A stretch of DNA of 64,000 nucleotides from Bacillus smithii (GCF_001050115.1 NZ_CP012024.1:166001-230000), one strand, 5' to 3'. Positions 11,761-20,838 are shown, counted from the first letter of the stretch. Translations and numbers: made by a program. Notes: generated by a model not told the origin, from the letters alone.

Positions 11761-12545
11761 ATGTCCAAAAAAGAGCAAGGAAAAGCCCGAATAAGCACCT
11801 GAAAACAAGTATAGCAAGGCATAAAGAGGATTAATTGGAAAGAGGAGAAGGAGGAAAAGAAAGACCTGAATTCCTTGACCTTTTTCCTAATGAGGAACAT
11901 AGTTAAATTCAGTGCAAATTCTTTATACCAATGAGGAAAAAGCGGGTAACGATTTTAGTAATGTCATGCCTCTAACGTTTTAACGAAAGAGGCTATATTT
12001 TTTAGGAGAAAGATCTAAATCGAATATAGAAAAGTTTTTTAATTCGCTGTCAAGATGAGTAAGTAGATAATTTGTTAGAAAGGATAGCGTTAATACGAGA
12101 AGTTATTAGGGGGATATATATGTTTGGGGTCGGTAAATTTCATTTTCATGCCTCCCCTTTTTTTCCATCATCTATTAATTTTACTTTCTGAAATTTGACC
12201 ACCACTTCCACCTTCATCACCAATTCATTTTCCAGTTTTTCTTTCTTTTACAAATCCATTTTTCGGTTTACCATCATAAATTTCAATCCAATCTTATTCA
12301 ACATTTTGTATAAAGTATTCAAAGGAAATTTACATTTAAATTGCATTTATACACATTCAGGACATAGTTCCGAATGGTGTGTTCTCTGCTTGTAAAAATT
12401 TGTGCCTGCATAAATTCTAAAAACATAAACATTCCGGACTATCGATTTAGGTTTATTTAATTTGTTGTCGGTAAGTACTAATGAATCACCAAATTGATGT
12501 CAAACCCAAATAATCGTCAACTGCATATAATTTCCTATACACTAC
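11761..12545. other. AT-rich intergenic stretch without a supported gene
   Basis: Nearly 800 bp between the glm locus and an accessory zone. A weak stem (GCCTCT with AGAGGC, 11968-11993) is followed by an AT-rich run. A 66-codon frame at 12195-12395 has no binding site and is low complexity, so it is not called. Confidence 0.4.
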
Positions 12546-12561
12546 AAAAGGAGGGATTAAT

Positions 12562-13028
12562 GTGCAAAGTGCTCAAAACATTTCACTGAGTTTACCGTCA
12601 CAATCAAGCTGGGGATTAAGCACTGAAATTGCGGGAAGACCGGTTGTTAGGGGGGACTGAACATTCACTCGGTCTCAGGGAGAACCGTAATCGGTATCGT
12701 CAATTTTCGAGGTACGCCTGTCCCTATCCATGGAACCTGGGATGAAAATACCAAACAACTAAGTTTTGAAACACCTTATGCAACGTTTTCTGGTCAATTA
12801 CAAATATTTGATAGTGCGGCAATTAGAATTCGTCATTTAATCTTAAGTGGACGTTTTGTTATGAAAGCTCCTTCTCCTCAGGCAGGAGAGAGCGGCTCTT
12901 GGATTGCCACCACGAATAGAGAACTGACTGGACCTCCAATTAAAAACGGAGCTCTACCACCTGTTGGAGTCTTTTTAACATCCGATTTGCTTAATCAAAG
13001 CACTGGACAATATTATCGACTTGTCTGA
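12562..13028 (+). pseudogene. hypothetical protein, frameshifted at a six-G run
   Basis: A GTG at 12562 with a strong AAAGGAGGG begins the frame VQSAQNISLSLPSQSSWGL, which stops at a TGA 32 codons later, right after a run of six Gs (12650-12655). From there the -1 frame stays open for a further 123 codons (NIHSVSGRTVIGIVNF to STGQYYRLV, stop at 13026). One extra G would give a single protein of about 155 residues. No family was recognised; the sequence is rich in beta-prone segments (GRTVIGIVNFRGTPVPIHGTW) and has no membrane segment. The defect could be a sequencing error, a true mutation, or -1 slippage on the G run. Confidence 0.65.
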
Positions 13029-13453
13029 AATTCCATATTGTTTAGATTTATGTAGGATTATCTTTATACTAATTTTCTTTTTTCCGTCATTGGGTGCTTT
13101 CATAGAAAAAATGGTTGATGTGTCAACCTTTTTTTATGATCCACTACCGGGGGCTTATCTTCAATAAGTTTTTTATAGGAAAGCCGGGCTTTTTTCCTCT
13201 CATTCATCACAGCACTCTGAATAAAAATTTTGTCTGTAGTTTAAGAATACCACCAATATTGAGTTATTAGTTAGGAGGACAACTTCAAGTTATACTTTGT
13301 TGTTAGCTAGATGGGCATGTGGCGGTGCCTCTTATTGTATATTTTTCGGAAGCCAATGGGCAGTATTTTAGACTGCGAATAAGCTTCATAAAAGAACAGT
13401 ACAACATACTATTACTTTTGAGAGTTATTTAAGATAAGGTGGTGAACTTTAAA

Positions 13454-13876
13454 ATGTATAATCAGACAGTATACTCCTATATAAATTATGATCAGCAATT
13501 GGAGCGTCAATTTCCAAGTTTACCAGTGCCCTCGTTTCCGGGATCATCAGGTTTACCGGGTTTACCAGGACCTGGGTTTCCGGGACCATCAGGTTTGCCA
13601 GGTCTACCCGGATCACAAATTCCACAAGCTCCAACTGCTCCTCCTCCACCATTTATTCCTCAACAGGCAAGTGCTTCACCATTTGCTGTTGATCCAGGAG
13701 CAATTAGGTTGTGCCTGTTTCGTAATACTTTTATATGGCTCAACAATGGTGAAGGGTTTTGGTTTTATCCCGTTTTCGTAGGTCCAAGATCTGTTGCTGG
13801 TTTCAGATGGAATGGTTGGTCCTGGATGATATTTGGTATTGATACAAGGAGAATTATTTCGTTTACATGTTTTTAA
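13454..13876 (+). CDS. collagen-like Gly-Pro-rich protein with aromatic C-terminal domain, 140 aa
   Basis: The N-terminal part (about 15-55) is an imperfect collagen-type array (units such as GLPGLPGPGFPGPSG, repeated), followed by a Pro-rich linker (about 57-75) and a conserved-looking C-terminal domain of about 55 residues, rich in Trp, Phe and Arg (RNTFIWLNNGEGFWFYPVF, then FRWNGWSWMIFGIDTRR). Similar C-terminal domains occur in Bacillus proteins of unknown role. There is no signal peptide; collagen-like repeats in spore formers are often on the spore surface, which is inference only here. Start at 13454: AAGGTGGTG lies 11 bp upstream. It has its own terminator. No function is assigned. 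Confidence 0.75.
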   Translation: MYNQTVYSYINYDQQLERQFPSLPVPSFPGSSGLPGLPGPGFPGPSGLPGLPGSQIPQAPTAPPPPFIPQQASASPFAVDPGAIRLCLFRNTFIWLNNGEGFWFYPVFVGPRSVAGFRWNGWSWMIFGIDTRRIISFTCF

Positions 13877-13891
13877 AAACTATAATTTTTG

Positions 13892-13925
13892 AGGGCGATG
13901 TTTGAATAAGGGTATCGCCTTTTGC
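13892..13925 (+). terminator. terminator after the collagen-like gene
   Basis: Stem GGCGAT/ATCGCC (13894-13919) with a 14-nt loop and TTTT, 16 bp after the stop codon. Confidence 0.7.
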
Positions 13926-14005
13926 TTGTTTGATTTACTACACGGATTGTGAAGAATTACACTTAAAATAACGGGTGCGTTAGTGGAAGATTAATATTTT
14001 GAATA

Positions 14006-14038
14006 AAAAGACCGTCTTTTTAATGAGTCGGTCTTTTC
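14006..14038. terminator. second hairpin terminator
   Basis: AAAAGACCG pairs with CGGTCTTTT around a 14-nt loop. T-rich on both strands, so it could act in either direction, including at the end of the broken transposase gene. Confidence 0.65.
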
Positions 14039-14142
14039 TGCTAATTATAATGTTATATACAAAGCTAAAAGCAGCCCTTATTATTTCAGCTAATTAAATA
14101 GAAAAAACGAACGATTTTAATTATATTCCCAGTTCAGCTGTT

Positions 14143-14874
14143 TCATTTCATCACCCGTTCCAATGCCCATACATTATGCCGAACATAATGGAATCGATCG
14201 ACCACCAGAATCGGTTTATCAAAACTTTTCAAAGCGAGCGTCTTGTAGGGCTGCCACATATCCATGACCACCATCTGTATTTTCTCCCTTGGAAGTGTAC
14301 GGAAGTATTCCTTTAGGGTGGATAGATTCCTGTTAGGAATGATATCGTAAACCCTTCGGTTTACAGGATCGCCAATGATACATTGGTACTTGCCCGTTTC
14401 AGAAGTCCCTTTCAATTCATCAATGGCCAGAACTTTCGGGAGGACCTTATTGTCATAGGAATAGTACTTGTCAAAGAGCCGAATGACGGTGGAATGCCCA
14501 AGTCTTGTTTCCTTGGCAACCTGCTTAAAGTTATACTCCCTCACTTTAACCAAAAGTGCTTGGAGGAGTCGTTTCGTGTGGCGCTGGTAACGCTCTAGAA
14601 AAGAATAGGGTTCGTAGAACCGTTTTCCACAGGACTTACATTTGTATCGGCGCTTTCTCAAGATGAGAAAGCAATATTTTTCAAAGACCTTTACATCCCG
14701 AATCTTTTGAATCCGATCATCATGGACAGAGGAAGTTTCCTTCTGACAGCAGGGGCATTTTTGAACTTTTACAGGCGTTTGAATATGGATTTCAAAGTGA
14801 GTGATTTGATCCTCTACATGAGTGATTTCAACATCTTCTAACCCAAGCAGTTTTGTGATAAAATGAGAATGCAT
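14143..14874 (-). pseudogene. ISL3-family transposase, C-terminally truncated
   Basis: The first 243 residues of an ISL3-type transposase. It has an N-terminal zinc-binding region (CPCCQKE at about 39-45 and KCKSCGKRF near 77-85), an HTH part (about 105-135), and the first two catalytic aspartates (VLAIDELKG and VVMDMWQPY). ISL3 transposases are usually about 400 residues; here the frame ends at ERVMK, so the region holding the third catalytic acidic residue is missing and the protein should be inactive. At its right side (14879-14936) CGAAATCTCCCTTT and AAAGGGAGATCTTCG form an inverted repeat that may belong to the element's end. The left end is lost. Confidence 0.9.
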
Positions 14875-14994
14875 TTACGAAATCTCCCTTTCGATGTAGT
14901 CGGACAACTATCATTTTAAAGGGAGATCTTCGTAAGTGCTTTTATTTTGCCTGTAAAATCCTTAACCCCAAAATTTAGTATAGAACCAAAAATA

Positions 14995-15035
14995 AAAAGG
15001 GAAGCTATCCAACTTATTGCGTTAGCTTCCCTTTT
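14995..15035. terminator. hairpin terminator between transposase remnant and helD
   Basis: AAAAGGGAAGCTA pairs with TAGCTTCCCTTTT (15023-15035) around a 15-nt loop. A T tract is available on both strands. The transcript it once closed is probably gone. Confidence 0.7.
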
Positions 15036-15342
15036 ATTAGGCTCTGTTATGGGGTGATAACGGGATTATGCTTGATATGTTCTCTGACGGATTTCTCAAT
15101 AAATATGATTCGTCCAACTTTACTTTCACTGAATTGTACATATGGATATCTTTTTTTAGTCAGTTCTGTTACATCATAGAGGCGGTAGTGTTAAATACAT
15201 TGATAAAATTGAGAAATTATGATAAATTAAGTTAGAAACACATTTTATTTATTTTTATAATTATAATATCCCATTATAATTATATATCATATTTTTTCTT
15301 TAGTCAATCCCCATTTTTCATTTTTTAAAGGAGTGATTGATA

Positions 15343-17685
15343 TTGAATACAGAACTTCGGCGGGAGCAAGAACGATTGGACAGCATAATGGAGATCATTG
15401 CGGAGCAAATCGGCATGCTGGAAGATGAAACCCTTAGGCGCAGGAAAGAAGTGATTGATACGTGCAAACATTTTTGGGATGACGTCAAGGTGAATACAGA
15501 TACTTTCGACGATTATCTTGAGACGATCATCGCCTTGAGACAACAGGCTCAGAATCTGTCCGTCAGCCAAAGCACCCACAGACAATCCTTCAAGAGGTTG
15601 GCCACGCTGCGCCGCATGCAGGAGGTGCCTTATTTCGGACGGATCGATTTCACTGAAGAAGGGGATTCCGTCGCCGAACGAATCTATATCGGTATTTCCA
15701 CGCTCACGGATACAAGCGGAGAGAACATCCTTATCTACGACTGGCGGGCGCCGGTCTCGAGTGTCTACTACGATTACGCACCCGGTCCGGCCGAATATGC
15801 TACACCTGGAGGCGTAATTCGCGGCACGCTGGAGAAAAAATGGCAATATATCATCCGCAACGGCGTTATCCAATCGATGTTCGATACCAGTCTCACCATT
15901 GGAGACGAGATTTTACAGCAGGTGCTTGGCAGAGTCACGGACAAACATATGCACAATATCGTGGCTACTATTCAAATGGAACAAAACCGGATTATCCGGC
16001 ATGATCGCGGGAGGATGCTCATTGTGCAAGGCCCCGCTGGCAGCGGCAAGACATCTGCCGCCCTTCAGCGGATCGCTTACTTGCTCTACAAGTACCGGGA
16101 CAGGCTGAAGGCCGATCAAATCATTTTATTTTCACCGAATTCGATGTTTAATAGCTACGTGTCCAATGTGTTGCCCGAACTCGGCGAAGAGAATATGCAA
16201 CAGGTCACATTTCAGGAATACTTGGACCATCGGCTGAGCAAAGCATTTCAAGTCGAGGGTCCATACGAGCAACTGGAATATGTGTTGACTGCAGCAAATG
16301 ACCCTTCATACCGGACCAGGATGGCGAACATCCGATTCAAGGCATCAACTCGTTTTTTCGAGGCGATTAAAGGATACTGGAAGTCGCTGGCGTCCTCCGG
16401 CATGCTATTCAAAGATATTCTATTTAGAGGAAAACCGATCGTCACCGCCAAACAAATTGCGGAAAGGTTTTACAGCAGCGACACCTCGTTCCGCTTTCAC
16501 AACAGACTTGAAAAGCTGACGGAATGGCTAAACAAGCAAATCGATGAAGCGGAGAAAATTGAACGGACCAAGCCATGGGTACAAGAAGAAATCGAGCTGC
16601 TTAGCAACGAGGATTACCATAAAGCTTACACTCATTTACGGAAAAAACGTCGCTTTAAAGGAGAATCGTTAGACAATTATGAGATTGAGACCGAAGCGAT
16701 TGGCGAATTGATCGTCCGCAAAAAATTGAAGCCGTTGCGCAAACGGATCCGGGCGCTTCGTTTCATCGACTTTAAAGGGATATACAAGCAGCTTTTCACC
16801 GATCCGACGCAGATCAAACTGTGGTTGGAGGGGGAAACCCCTGGGGAGTGGGAGGATATTTGCCGATTGACGGTGAAAATGCTAGACGAAGGCAAACTGT
16901 TTTATGAAGATGCAACTCCGTTTTTATTCTTGAAAGATCTGATTCAAGGCTTTCAGACGAACATCTCGATCAAACACGTGCTTGTAGACGAAGCACAAGA
17001 TTATTCTTCGTTTCAATTCGAGTATTTGAAATGTTTGTTTCCCTCGGCAAGGATGACCGTGCTCGGCGACTTTAACCAGGCGATCTTCGCCCATGCCAGC
17101 GAAACGGGCGATTTTCAAACACTGACCGACTTATACGGAACGGATGAAACGGATGTGATCACCTTGAATCGCAGCTACAGATCCACAAGACAGATCGTCG
17201 AATTTACGCGCGGACTCGTGCCCGGCGGCGAACGGATTGTCGCTTTTGAGCGCGACGGTGATAAGCCTGTGCTGACGAGAGTTTCTGATCATGCAGAACT
17301 GCACCGCTGTATTGCTTCCAAAGTCGCAGAATTGCGGAATCGGGGGTATAATACGATCGCGATCATATGCAAATCTGCTGCGGAAAGCACCGCCGCATAC
17401 GAAGCACTGAAGAGCGTTGAAGAAGTGAAGCTCGTGAAGAGCGGCTATGCCGAATATGAACAAGGCGTTGTCGTCATACCGGCGTATTTGGCCAAGGGCA
17501 TTGAATTCGACGCCGTCATCATTTATGACGCATCGGCGCAAGTATACGGTGATGAGAGCCTGCGCAGATTGTTCTACACCGCCTGTACACGGGCTATGCA
17601 TCATTTGGAGCTTTATAGTGTAGGCGAACCGAGCCCCTTTTTGAGCAATGTTGCGCCGGAAAGTTTACTTCTGATCCAGGGTTAA
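15343..17685 (+). CDS. helD: HelD-type RNA polymerase recycling helicase, UvrD/Rep superfamily
   Basis: A 780-residue superfamily 1 helicase-like protein. A helical N-terminal arm (about 1-60) is followed by a DWRAPVSSVYYDY segment typical of HelD, Walker A GPAGSGKTSAAL (about residues 225-236), Walker B VDEAQDYS, and RSYRSTRQIVEF in the second RecA-like domain. HelD inserts into RNA polymerase channels and uses ATP to release stalled polymerase from nucleic acid; some relatives protect against rifamycins. Start: a TTG at 15343 lies 9 bp after AAAGGAG; a TTG at 15337 is too close. The gene is visibly richer in G+C than its AT-rich flanks and is surrounded by mobile elements, so it was probably acquired. 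A terminator follows. Confidence 0.88.
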   Translation: MNTELRREQERLDSIMEIIAEQIGMLEDETLRRRKEVIDTCKHFWDDVKVNTDTFDDYLETIIALRQQAQNLSVSQSTHRQSFKRLATLRRMQEVPYFGRIDFTEEGDSVAERIYIGISTLTDTSGENILIYDWRAPVSSVYYDYAPGPAEYATPGGVIRGTLEKKWQYIIRNGVIQSMFDTSLTIGDEILQQVLGRVTDKHMHNIVATIQMEQNRIIRHDRGRMLIVQGPAGSGKTSAALQRIAYLLYKYRDRLKADQIILFSPNSMFNSYVSNVLPELGEENMQQVTFQEYLDHRLSKAFQVEGPYEQLEYVLTAANDPSYRTRMANIRFKASTRFFEAIKGYWKSLASSGMLFKDILFRGKPIVTAKQIAERFYSSDTSFRFHNRLEKLTEWLNKQIDEAEKIERTKPWVQEEIELLSNEDYHKAYTHLRKKRRFKGESLDNYEIETEAIGELIVRKKLKPLRKRIRALRFIDFKGIYKQLFTDPTQIKLWLEGETPGEWEDICRLTVKMLDEGKLFYEDATPFLFLKDLIQGFQTNISIKHVLVDEAQDYSSFQFEYLKCLFPSARMTVLGDFNQAIFAHASETGDFQTLTDLYGTDETDVITLNRSYRSTRQIVEFTRGLVPGGERIVAFERDGDKPVLTRVSDHAELHRCIASKVAELRNRGYNTIAIICKSAAESTAAYEALKSVEEVKLVKSGYAEYEQGVVVIPAYLAKGIEFDAVIIYDASAQVYGDESLRRLFYTACTRAMHHLELYSVGEPSPFLSNVAPESLLLIQG

Positions 17686-17718
17686 CGCGAGACTGGTCAG
17701 GGCTGGTCATTTCAAACC

Positions 17719-17755
17719 TGGACTGGACCTCCCATGTGGGGCCAGTCCACTTTTA
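17719..17755 (+). terminator. terminator after helD, target of the intron
   Basis: TGGACTGG (17719-17726) pairs with CCAGTCCA (17742-17749), continued by an inner CCTCCC/GGGG pairing, then CTTTTAT. The group II intron starts at the next base, as expected for introns that target terminator hairpins. Confidence 0.85.
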
Positions 17756-17756
17756 T

Positions 17757-18396
17757 GTGCGCCCGGCATGTACATGAACTATAGGGTGTAAGTCCCGAAC
17801 CCCGAAGACAGAAGTAGAGGTTAGCCAAGAGCAAGGGTGTCCGTGGTGACGCGGAATCTGAAGGAAGCTGGAGGCAAAACACCGGTCCGAGGAACACGAA
17901 CCTCATATAAGGCTAGGTATGATTGAGTGAGTTTGCATAACAAAACAAAGCTCTTTCTGTCGAAGGTCATATCGAGTAAATGAGGCGGATAGATGGTGTG
18001 AAAGTGCATGTACTTACCCGGGGAGGTCTGGCGGATATGTGAAGTACTCTTCATAACCTACTTAGTGATAAGTAGCTGAACCGTCAGAAGTCAGCAGAGG
18101 TCATAGTATTAGTTGGTCTAGAACAACTAAGAAGGACCGAACAATTAAGAGAGAATAGCCCTTGGTATTCAGTGAGTCATGATGAACACAGAAAACGTAG
18201 TACCTCACTTGAGGGAGGAAGCGGTGAATCCCGTGGGAGACCTCTTGGAGGGTGGAGTGACCACTGGCATAAAGAGAACAGCTATTCACGGAAGTTATAA
18301 AGACTTGCGTCAATTATCTTAATTGAACCGCCGTATACGGAACCGTACGTACGGTGGTGTGAGAGGACGGGAGTTAATCGCTCCCTCCTACTCGAT
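17757..18396 (+). mobile_element. ORF-less group II intron (class C type), copy 1, 640 nt
   Basis: Begins GTGCGCCCGGCATG and ends in a domain V/VI segment: GAACCGCCGTATACGG with its partner CCGTACGTACGGTGG, then domain VI ending CTCCTACTCGAT. The upstream part has the usual domain I landmarks (AAGTCCCGAACCCC and others). At 640 nt there is no room for the reverse transcriptase/maturase normally encoded in domain IV; only a 47-codon frame (18180-18323) remains. It sits right after an intrinsic terminator, the target preference known for group IIC introns. Splicing or mobility would need a maturase supplied in trans. Copy 2 at 35089-35728 appears identical over its full length. Confidence 0.88.
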
Positions 18397-18645
18397 TTAT
18401 TATAAATACAGGTTTGTGAGATATTTTTGATTAAACTTTATTTCAAAGCACCACTTGAGATCTTCTTATGCCAAGAGGGGGTGTTTTTTATTATTTATTT
18501 TGGATTATCTTAATCCACCATTTTTATAAAAAATAAATTCGGCTAGTTGTATAATCAAATGCAACAAGCATAAAAAATGAAAAACCATAGATAAACCACG
18601 TATGATTAAGTCGACTAAAACAATATCGATACGGAGGATTTATCT

Positions 18646-19689
18646 ATGGCAATTACTAATTCTACCATAGGAGCTCGGCATTTCAAACACTTAACGGCTT
18701 ATGACCGTGGGAAAATTGCGGCCTTACACGCTGCTGGTAAGACTCAACAGGAGATTGCAGATTATGTTGGTTGTCACAAAAGCACCATCTCCCGTGAGTT
18801 AAGAAGAGGTACAGTGCCACAAAGAAAAAGCAACGGGAAAATTGTTCATGTCTATTTTCCAGACACAGGTCAACTTCTCTATGAGAGAAACAGGAAAGCC
18901 TGTGGCCGCAAGCTAAAACTAGACGATGCCATCGAGTTTATTAAGTATGCCGAAACTCAGATCCTTGATAAGAAATGGTCTCCTGATGCGGTATGTGGGA
19001 GAGCCAAACGTGATGGGAAATTCAAAGACAAAATGGTTTGCACCAAGACCCTTTATAACTATATTGATCTAGGACTTATAGGCGTTAAAAACATTGACCT
19101 ACCTATGAAAATTACCCTGAACACCAAGAAAAAACGTAACCGGAAGAATAAGAAGATCTTAGGACGCAGTATCGATGAGCGACCAATTGAAGTCAATGAA
19201 CGCCAAGAGTTTGGTCACTGGGAAATTGATACGGTTATAGGCAAGAAGACTAAAGATCAGGCCTTATTGACTCTTACTGAGCGCAAAACCCGTAAAGAAA
19301 TAATTTTGAGAGTGACAGCCAAGGATAGTCTATCCGTTTCAGAAGTCATATCTCAGTTGAAAGTGTCTTATGGTAATCGGTTCTCTAAAGTGTTTAAAAC
19401 CATTACGGCTGATAACGGTTCTGAATTTGCTGACCTCGGCCTTAGTGTTGAAAAAGATCTAACAGAGGTTTATTTTACACACCCTTACACATCCTGTGAA
19501 CGAGGAACCAACGAGCGTCATAATGGCCTTATTAGGCGCTTCATACCAAAGGGGAGACCCATTTCCTCTGTGGCAGACGAAACCATTACCTATGTTGAAA
19601 ATTGGTGTAACCATCTTCCAAGGAAGATCCTCAATTATCGTACACCTGAGGAGTGTTTCCAAATAGAGTTAGCTGGCTTAGCTTCTTAA
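18646..19689 (+). CDS. IS30-family transposase
   Basis: 347 residues. An N-terminal HTH (about 14-60, LTAYDRGKIAALHAAGKTQQ to CHKSTISRELRRG) recognises the IS ends. The catalytic DDE triad is visible in GHWEIDTVIG (first D), ITADNGSEF (second D) and TNERHNGLIRRF (E), with the C-terminal segment LNYRTPEECF typical of IS30. The reading frame is intact and the start has GGAGG 8 bp upstream, so it is probably active. Confidence 0.96.
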   Translation: MAITNSTIGARHFKHLTAYDRGKIAALHAAGKTQQEIADYVGCHKSTISRELRRGTVPQRKSNGKIVHVYFPDTGQLLYERNRKACGRKLKLDDAIEFIKYAETQILDKKWSPDAVCGRAKRDGKFKDKMVCTKTLYNYIDLGLIGVKNIDLPMKITLNTKKKRNRKNKKILGRSIDERPIEVNERQEFGHWEIDTVIGKKTKDQALLTLTERKTRKEIILRVTAKDSLSVSEVISQLKVSYGNRFSKVFKTITADNGSEFADLGLSVEKDLTEVYFTHPYTSCERGTNERHNGLIRRFIPKGRPISSVADETITYVENWCNHLPRKILNYRTPEECFQIELAGLAS

Positions 19690-19723
19690 CCTTAAGCCAG
19701 CTAACCCAAAGGGTTGGTTTTTA

Positions 19724-19838
19724 GCAACTTGACAAAGAGCCTCTGCGGGCATGGCTACCAGCCATGAAGCCAGGTATACGGTACTGGCTGGGCCAACCAG
19801 GCTACCATGCCCGCCACTCCACGTCAAGTTGCGCAGAG
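19724..19838. repeat. nested palindromes in the 3' tail of the IS30 element
   Basis: Outer arms GCAACTTGAC (19724-19733) and GTCAAGTTGC (19823-19832) enclose inner arms GCGGGCATGG (19745-19754) and CCATGCCCGC (19805-19814). Inside are two small hairpins, CATGGCT/AGCCATG and GCCAG/CTGGC. Alternative pairing of CTCTGCG (19741-19747) with CGCAGAG (19832-19838) competes with the outer arms. It is much richer in G+C than its surroundings. Confidence 0.75.
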
Positions 19839-20153
19839 TGTCCCGATTCTACTTAATCATGGGTTATCTGGTCTTTCAATACTTGTTGCATTTAATATTG
19901 CAATTTAAGAAAAAATAAATTCAAATCTGTAAGAGAAAAATCCATTTTTAATCAAAAAGGGTGAAAGACTAGACTCAGTTTTCCACATGTATTGTTAAAA
20001 TTAGGGAGAAGGTTAGAAGGAAAATTTTTTTGTGCGGCACTTGCATTTGGTACAATATTAAGCAGTTATATGATTGAAATGGAAAGTATATTGGAATACA
20101 CAATAGAAAAACATATGAATATGAATTGAACTGGCAGGAACGGAGAGAAGCAA

Positions 20154-20543
20154 ATGATTCATCAAGTCGGTCAGATTATGCTGTATGTCAATAATCAAGA
20201 TGAGGCATTGAAATTTTGGACAGAAAAAATTGGGTTTTGCGTAGTTTCTGAAGAAAATAATGGCCAAGGACTGAGATCGATCGAAATTGCTCCAACAAAG
20301 GAAGCTGAAACGAGTATTGTTCTCCACAATAAGGAATTAATTGCTAAGATGCATCCGGAAGTAAATCTTCATTCACCTTCGCTCCTGTTTTACTCAGAAA
20401 ATCTCGATCAATTATATAAAGATTTTTCGGGTAAAGGCATCACAGTTGGAGAAATTGTAAGCATGCCCGGCGGCAGAGTTTTTAATTTTGTGGATAATGA
20501 AGGAAATTACTTTGCCATCATGGAAAAAAAGAAAATCAAATAA
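20154..20543 (+). CDS. VOC-superfamily (glyoxalase/bleomycin-resistance fold) protein
   Basis: 129 residues with the paired beta-alpha-beta-beta-beta modules of the vicinal-oxygen-chelate fold: QIMLYVNNQDEALKFWTEKIGF at the N terminus and VFNFVDNEGNYFAIMEK at the C terminus, the latter carrying the acidic residue commonly used as a metal ligand. Members include glyoxalase I, ring-cleaving dioxygenases and thiol transferases such as FosB; the substrate cannot be told. The ATG follows GGAGAG by about 8 bp. It is a lone gene between two insertion sequences. Confidence 0.8.
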   Translation: MIHQVGQIMLYVNNQDEALKFWTEKIGFCVVSEENNGQGLRSIEIAPTKEAETSIVLHNKELIAKMHPEVNLHSPSLLFYSENLDQLYKDFSGKGITVGEIVSMPGGRVFNFVDNEGNYFAIMEKKKIK

Positions 20544-20838
20544 AAGAAACAAAATCCACATGACTAGGATAAACATTAACGTTCCTGATCCAAAGGTTTT
20601 GCTGAATCCAATTTCAGCCGGCCTTTGGTATTTTTTGCTTGAAAAGGGGCCAGTGTCATTCACATTGGGAGTATCAATAATATGGTGTAAATGGAATACC
20701 ATCTTCAACTGTTTTACAATTTTTCGCTAATTCCTGAATCAATGTGGCCTTTTCGCTTTGCATCAATGGTCATCTTATTAATGGTAAGTTTCAGTTACAC
20801 AAAACCTCTTACATCCTCGCGGTTTATTGAAAATGGCA
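20544..20838. other. intergenic stretch, no supported gene
   Basis: Short overlapping frames on both strands lack binding sites and family features. The left target repeat of the ISLre2 element begins at 20839. Confidence 0.35.

Larger units (their letters stand above)
18541..19909 (+). mobile_element. IS30-family insertion sequence, complete, 1369 bp
   Basis: The 13-bp sequence AAAAAATAAATTC stands immediately before (18528-18540) and after (19910-19922) the element and is taken as the target duplication. Imperfect terminal inverted repeats are visible: TTGTATAATCAAATGCAACA from 18547 and the reverse complement TTGCAATATTAAATGCAACA ending at 19903. One transposase gene lies inside, followed by about 220 bp of noncoding sequence with large palindromes. 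IS30 elements usually duplicate only 2-3 bp and carry little noncoding sequence, so both the long repeat and the tail are unusual. Confidence 0.8.

Noticed and set aside
12195-12395. 66-codon frame rich in Ser, Thr and Phe
   Set aside because: No ribosome binding site, and the composition reflects AT-rich noncoding DNA.
17821-18313. Minus-strand frames repeated at 35153-35645
   Set aside because: They lie opposite the structured group II intron and are explained by the intron duplication.
20412-20708. 98-codon minus-strand frame overlapping the VOC gene
   Set aside because: Mostly antisense to a real gene and without a start signal.
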